Shown here: positions 13,760 to 15,446 of the stretch, piece by piece | How positions within the stretch are numbered: position 1 is the first letter of the stretch | Layout of the letters: every line of letters begins with the position of its first letter | Assembly: GCA_036478235.1 (NCBI GenBank) | Contig: JAZGDZ010000042.1 | Location: forward strand, 1 to 15,446 | Origin: JACZWZ01 sp036478235 | GTDB taxonomy: Bacteria > Actinomycetota > Acidimicrobiia > Spongiisociales > UBA11373 | Reading direction: 5' to 3' | DNA: 15,446 nucleotides | The notes under the pieces: generated by a model | Seen by the model: only the letters and a program-made list of their open reading frames with translations | Told to the model about the DNA's origin: nothing | Database searches by the model: none | Program-made: the position numbers and the translations under genes

Positions 13760-14699
13760 CACCGTCGGCCACTGCAAAGCACTCCACCCTTCGTCCAGCT
13801 TCGACCGTCTCCAGGCTCGGGGCCTCTAGTCGGCAACGATCGTGTACCAGCGAACATCGATCCTGAAACGAGCAGCCCACGGGGAGGTCGCTCGGGTTCG
13901 GAGTCTCACCCTTGAGGATGATGCGCCGGATACGCTGCTCCGGGTCGAACGACGGCACCGCCGACAGCAGCGCTTTGGTGTACGGGTGCTGCGGAGACTC
14001 GAACACGGTCTCCGTGTCGGCGACTTCCACGATCCGCCCCAGATACATGACGGCGACACGGTCGGCGATACGCCGCACCGTGCTCAGGTCGTGGCTGATG
14101 AACAGGTAGGCGACATCCCGGGCGCTCTGGATATCGCGCAACAGCGAGATGATCCTGCCGCGGATGGACTGATCCAGCGATGACGTCGGCTCGTCGAGCA
14201 CTACGAGCTCCGGGTCGCTTATGAGCGCCCTCGCGATGGCGATCCTCTGCTGCTGGCCTCCGGAGAGCTCCCGGGGACGCCGCGACTTGTACTCCGATCC
14301 GAGCCCGACGAGCGTCAGAATCTCGTCGACCTTCTCTTCGATCCCGGCGCGGCTCCCGCCTTTCATCAGCTGGCGGGGCTCGCGAACCGTCGTACCGGCT
14401 CGGAAGCGTGGATTCAACGACGAGTCGGGATGCTGGAACACCATCTGGATCCGGCTGCGGAAGCCCTTGGTGCCGACCAGGTCGTTCAGCCGCTCGCCGT
14501 CGAAGATGACATCCCCGGAGGTCGGGCGCTGCAGGCCGACGACGACCCGACCGAACGTGGTCTTGCCACAACCCGACTCTCCCACGAGAGCTACGGTCTC
14601 TCCCCGGTCGACGTCGAGATCCACGCCGCGTAGCGCCGGGACCGCCGTTGCCCCGTGTCCGTAGACCTTGTGCAGTCCCCGTATTTCAAGAAGCGGCAA
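13749..14699 (-). CDS. Oligopeptide/dipeptide ABC transporter ATPase, second subunit (OppF/DppF-type)
   Basis: 316 residues, normal for the family. Walker A GESGCGKTT is at 40-48, the ABC signature LSGGQQQR at 145-152, Walker B VVLDEP at 166-171, and the switch His203 in FISHDL. The C-terminal oligo/dipeptide domain has cysteines at 276, 282, 289 and 307, a pattern associated with a [4Fe-4S] site in Opp/Dpp ATPases. It energises import of short peptides, or of other solutes in many Opp-like systems, at the inner face of the membrane. The TTG start at 14699 lies inside the upstream OppD-type gene (14-bp overlap) and is preceded by AAGGAGG at an ideal distance. Permease and binding-protein genes are not in the window and probably lie past its end. 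Confidence 0.94.
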   Translation of the reverse strand: MPLLEIRGLHKVYGHGATAVPALRGVDLDVDRGETVALVGESGCGKTTFGRVVVGLQRPTSGDVIFDGERLNDLVGTKGFRSRIQMVFQHPDSSLNPRFRAGTTVREPRQLMKGGSRAGIEEKVDEILTLVGLGSEYKSRRPRELSGGQQQRIAIARALISDPELVVLDEPTSSLDQSIRGRIISLLRDIQSARDVAYLFISHDLSTVRRIADRVAVMYLGRIVEVADTETVFESPQHPYTKALLSAVPSFDPEQRIRRIILKGETPNPSDLPVGCSFQDRCSLVHDRCRLEAPSLETVEAGRRVECFAVADGVSR

Positions 14700-15446
14700 C
14701 GCGACCCTCCTTGTTCAGGAAACACGCCGAGGCGTGGCCGTTGCCGACGGGATACAGCGATGGGAATTCGTTGCAGGCGTCGTAGGCGTGGGGACAGCGG
14801 TGAGAAAAACGGCAACCCGTCAGCGCGAAGTTGACGCCGACATCAACCACCCGATGATCGATCTCCTTTTCGGCCGATTCGAGCAGGTACTGCGTGTATG
14901 GATGCTCGGGATCGTCGAGAAGTTCGTCGACTCCTGCCGTTTCCATGACCTGTCCCCCGTACATGACGACCACGCGATCACACATCTCCGCCACGGCGGC
15001 AAGGTCGTGGGTGATGAACAGCACACCGCAGCCGACCTCCTCGACGAGCGACCTCATGAGGTCGAATATCTGCGCCTGGATCGTGACGTCGAGGGCCGTC
15101 GTCGGCTCGTCGGCGATGAGGAGCCGGGGCCTGCACGCAAGGGCCATCGCAACCATCACGCGCTGGCACATACCGCCGGACAGCTGATGGGGGTAGGCGC
15201 GCGCCACTCGATCGGCGCCGGAGATACCGACGCGTTGCAGCATCTCAATGGCCCTGCCTCTTGCCTCCGCCTTGCCGAGCCCCTGGTTGACCTCGAGGAC
15301 GCGTGCGACCTGCCTGCCGGCGCGCATCGTGGGATTCAGGGCGCTGCGCGGCTGCTGGAAGATCATCGAGATGTCGGACGAGGAGCGCTCGACGGTCATC
15401 GCCGCGTTGACGAGCTCCCTGCCTTCGAGCGTGATGCTCCCGCCCC
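14686..15446 (-). CDS. Oligopeptide/dipeptide ABC transporter ATPase, first subunit (OppD/DppD-type), C-terminal part
   Basis: About 252 C-terminal residues are present; the gene enters from beyond base 15446, so the Walker A region is missing from the window but not shown to be absent. Visible are the Q-loop region (MIFQQPRSALNP), signature LSGGMCQR, Walker B LLIADEP followed by TTALD, and switch His in FITHDL. The C-terminal oligo/dipeptide domain has GCRFSHRCPHAYDACNE and a later Cys, fitting the four-cysteine pattern of this family. It forms a heterodimer with the downstream ATPase. Its last codons contain the ribosome site of that gene, so the two are co-translated. The transported solute is unknown; it could be the substrate of the neighbouring catabolic genes. 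Confidence 0.94.
   Translation of the reverse strand, partial: GGSITLEGRELVNAAMTVERSSSDISMIFQQPRSALNPTMRAGRQVARVLEVNQGLGKAEARGRAIEMLQRVGISGADRVARAYPHQLSGGMCQRVMVAMALACRPRLLIADEPTTALDVTIQAQIFDLMRSLVEEVGCGVLFITHDLAAVAEMCDRVVVMYGGQVMETAGVDELLDDPEHPYTQYLLESAEKEIDHRVVDVGVNFALTGCRFSHRCPHAYDACNEFPSLYPVGNGHASACFLNKEGRVAAS
14706..14712 (-). promoter_or_regulatory. Ribosome binding site inside OppD-type gene supporting a TTG start
   Basis: On the minus strand AAGGAGG lies six bases before TTG at 14699. It sits within the last codons of the upstream ATPase gene and fixes an unusual TTG start for the second ATPase, which then begins PLLEIRGLHKVYG as the family expects. Confidence 0.75.

Noticed and set aside
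1..15446. CRISPR arrays, insertion sequences, tRNA or rRNA genes and phage modules
   Set aside because: No regularly spaced repeats, transposase or integrase-like proteins, or RNA gene signatures were seen by eye; the window is nearly filled with metabolic genes.

Overview
This is a gene-dense, high-GC bacterial segment from a metabolic accessory region. No rRNA, tRNA, CRISPR array, transposase or phage gene was seen. Two luciferase-like (probably F420- or flavin-dependent) oxidoreductases, GTG/TTG starts and strong GGAGG ribosome sites suggest an actinomycete-like organism (an uncultured Acidimicrobiia-type actinobacterium would fit) or a Chloroflexota member. That assignment is inference; no marker gene is present.

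Layout. Bases 1-4386 (minus) hold a tightly coupled operon: the FAD, [2Fe-2S] and molybdopterin subunits of a xanthine-dehydrogenase/CO-dehydrogenase-type molybdenum hydroxylase, then the start of an ATP-dependent hydantoinase (HyuA-like), cut by the window edge. Divergent from it at 4481-5554 (plus) is a DUF917 / S-methyl-thiohydantoin desulfurase-like gene. Bases 5533-6716 (minus) hold an SDR oxidoreductase and a SnoaL-like protein. 6761-7075 (plus) is a NIPSNAP-like protein. 7072-8004 (minus) is a D-2-hydroxyacid dehydrogenase. 8025-8339 (plus) is a REDY/HapK-like protein. 8329-11719 (minus) is a three-gene operon: luciferase-like oxidoreductase, M24 metallopeptidase, threonine synthase-like PLP enzyme. 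11907-12317 (plus) is a second SnoaL-like protein, paralogous to the one at 5533-5943. 12321-13313 (minus) is a second luciferase-like oxidoreductase. 13376-13759 (plus) is a third SnoaL-like protein. 13749-15446 (minus) holds two oligopeptide-type ABC transporter ATPases, the upstream one cut by the window end.

How it may work together (inference). The set resembles an uptake-and-degradation locus for a nitrogen heterocycle, perhaps one processed through a hydantoin or thiohydantoin. An Opp/Dpp-type importer would bring the compound or a small peptide-like molecule in. The molybdenum hydroxylase and luciferase-like enzymes would oxidise it, the DUF917 protein and hydantoinase would desulfurise or open the ring, and the M24 hydrolase, PLP enzyme, SDR and 2-hydroxyacid dehydrogenase would handle the open-chain products. 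The substrate cannot be read from the sequence.

Two structural points stand out. Small plus-strand singleton genes alternate with minus-strand genes; four of the five convergent ends overlap by 4-22 bp and the fifth is 3 bp apart. A rare AT-rich palindrome, AATCTATAGATT, occurs perfectly in one divergent intergenic region (11756-11767) and with one mismatch in another (4435-4446), suggesting one regulator for both parts. No gene-free stretch exceeds 300 bases; the longest is 11720-11906.
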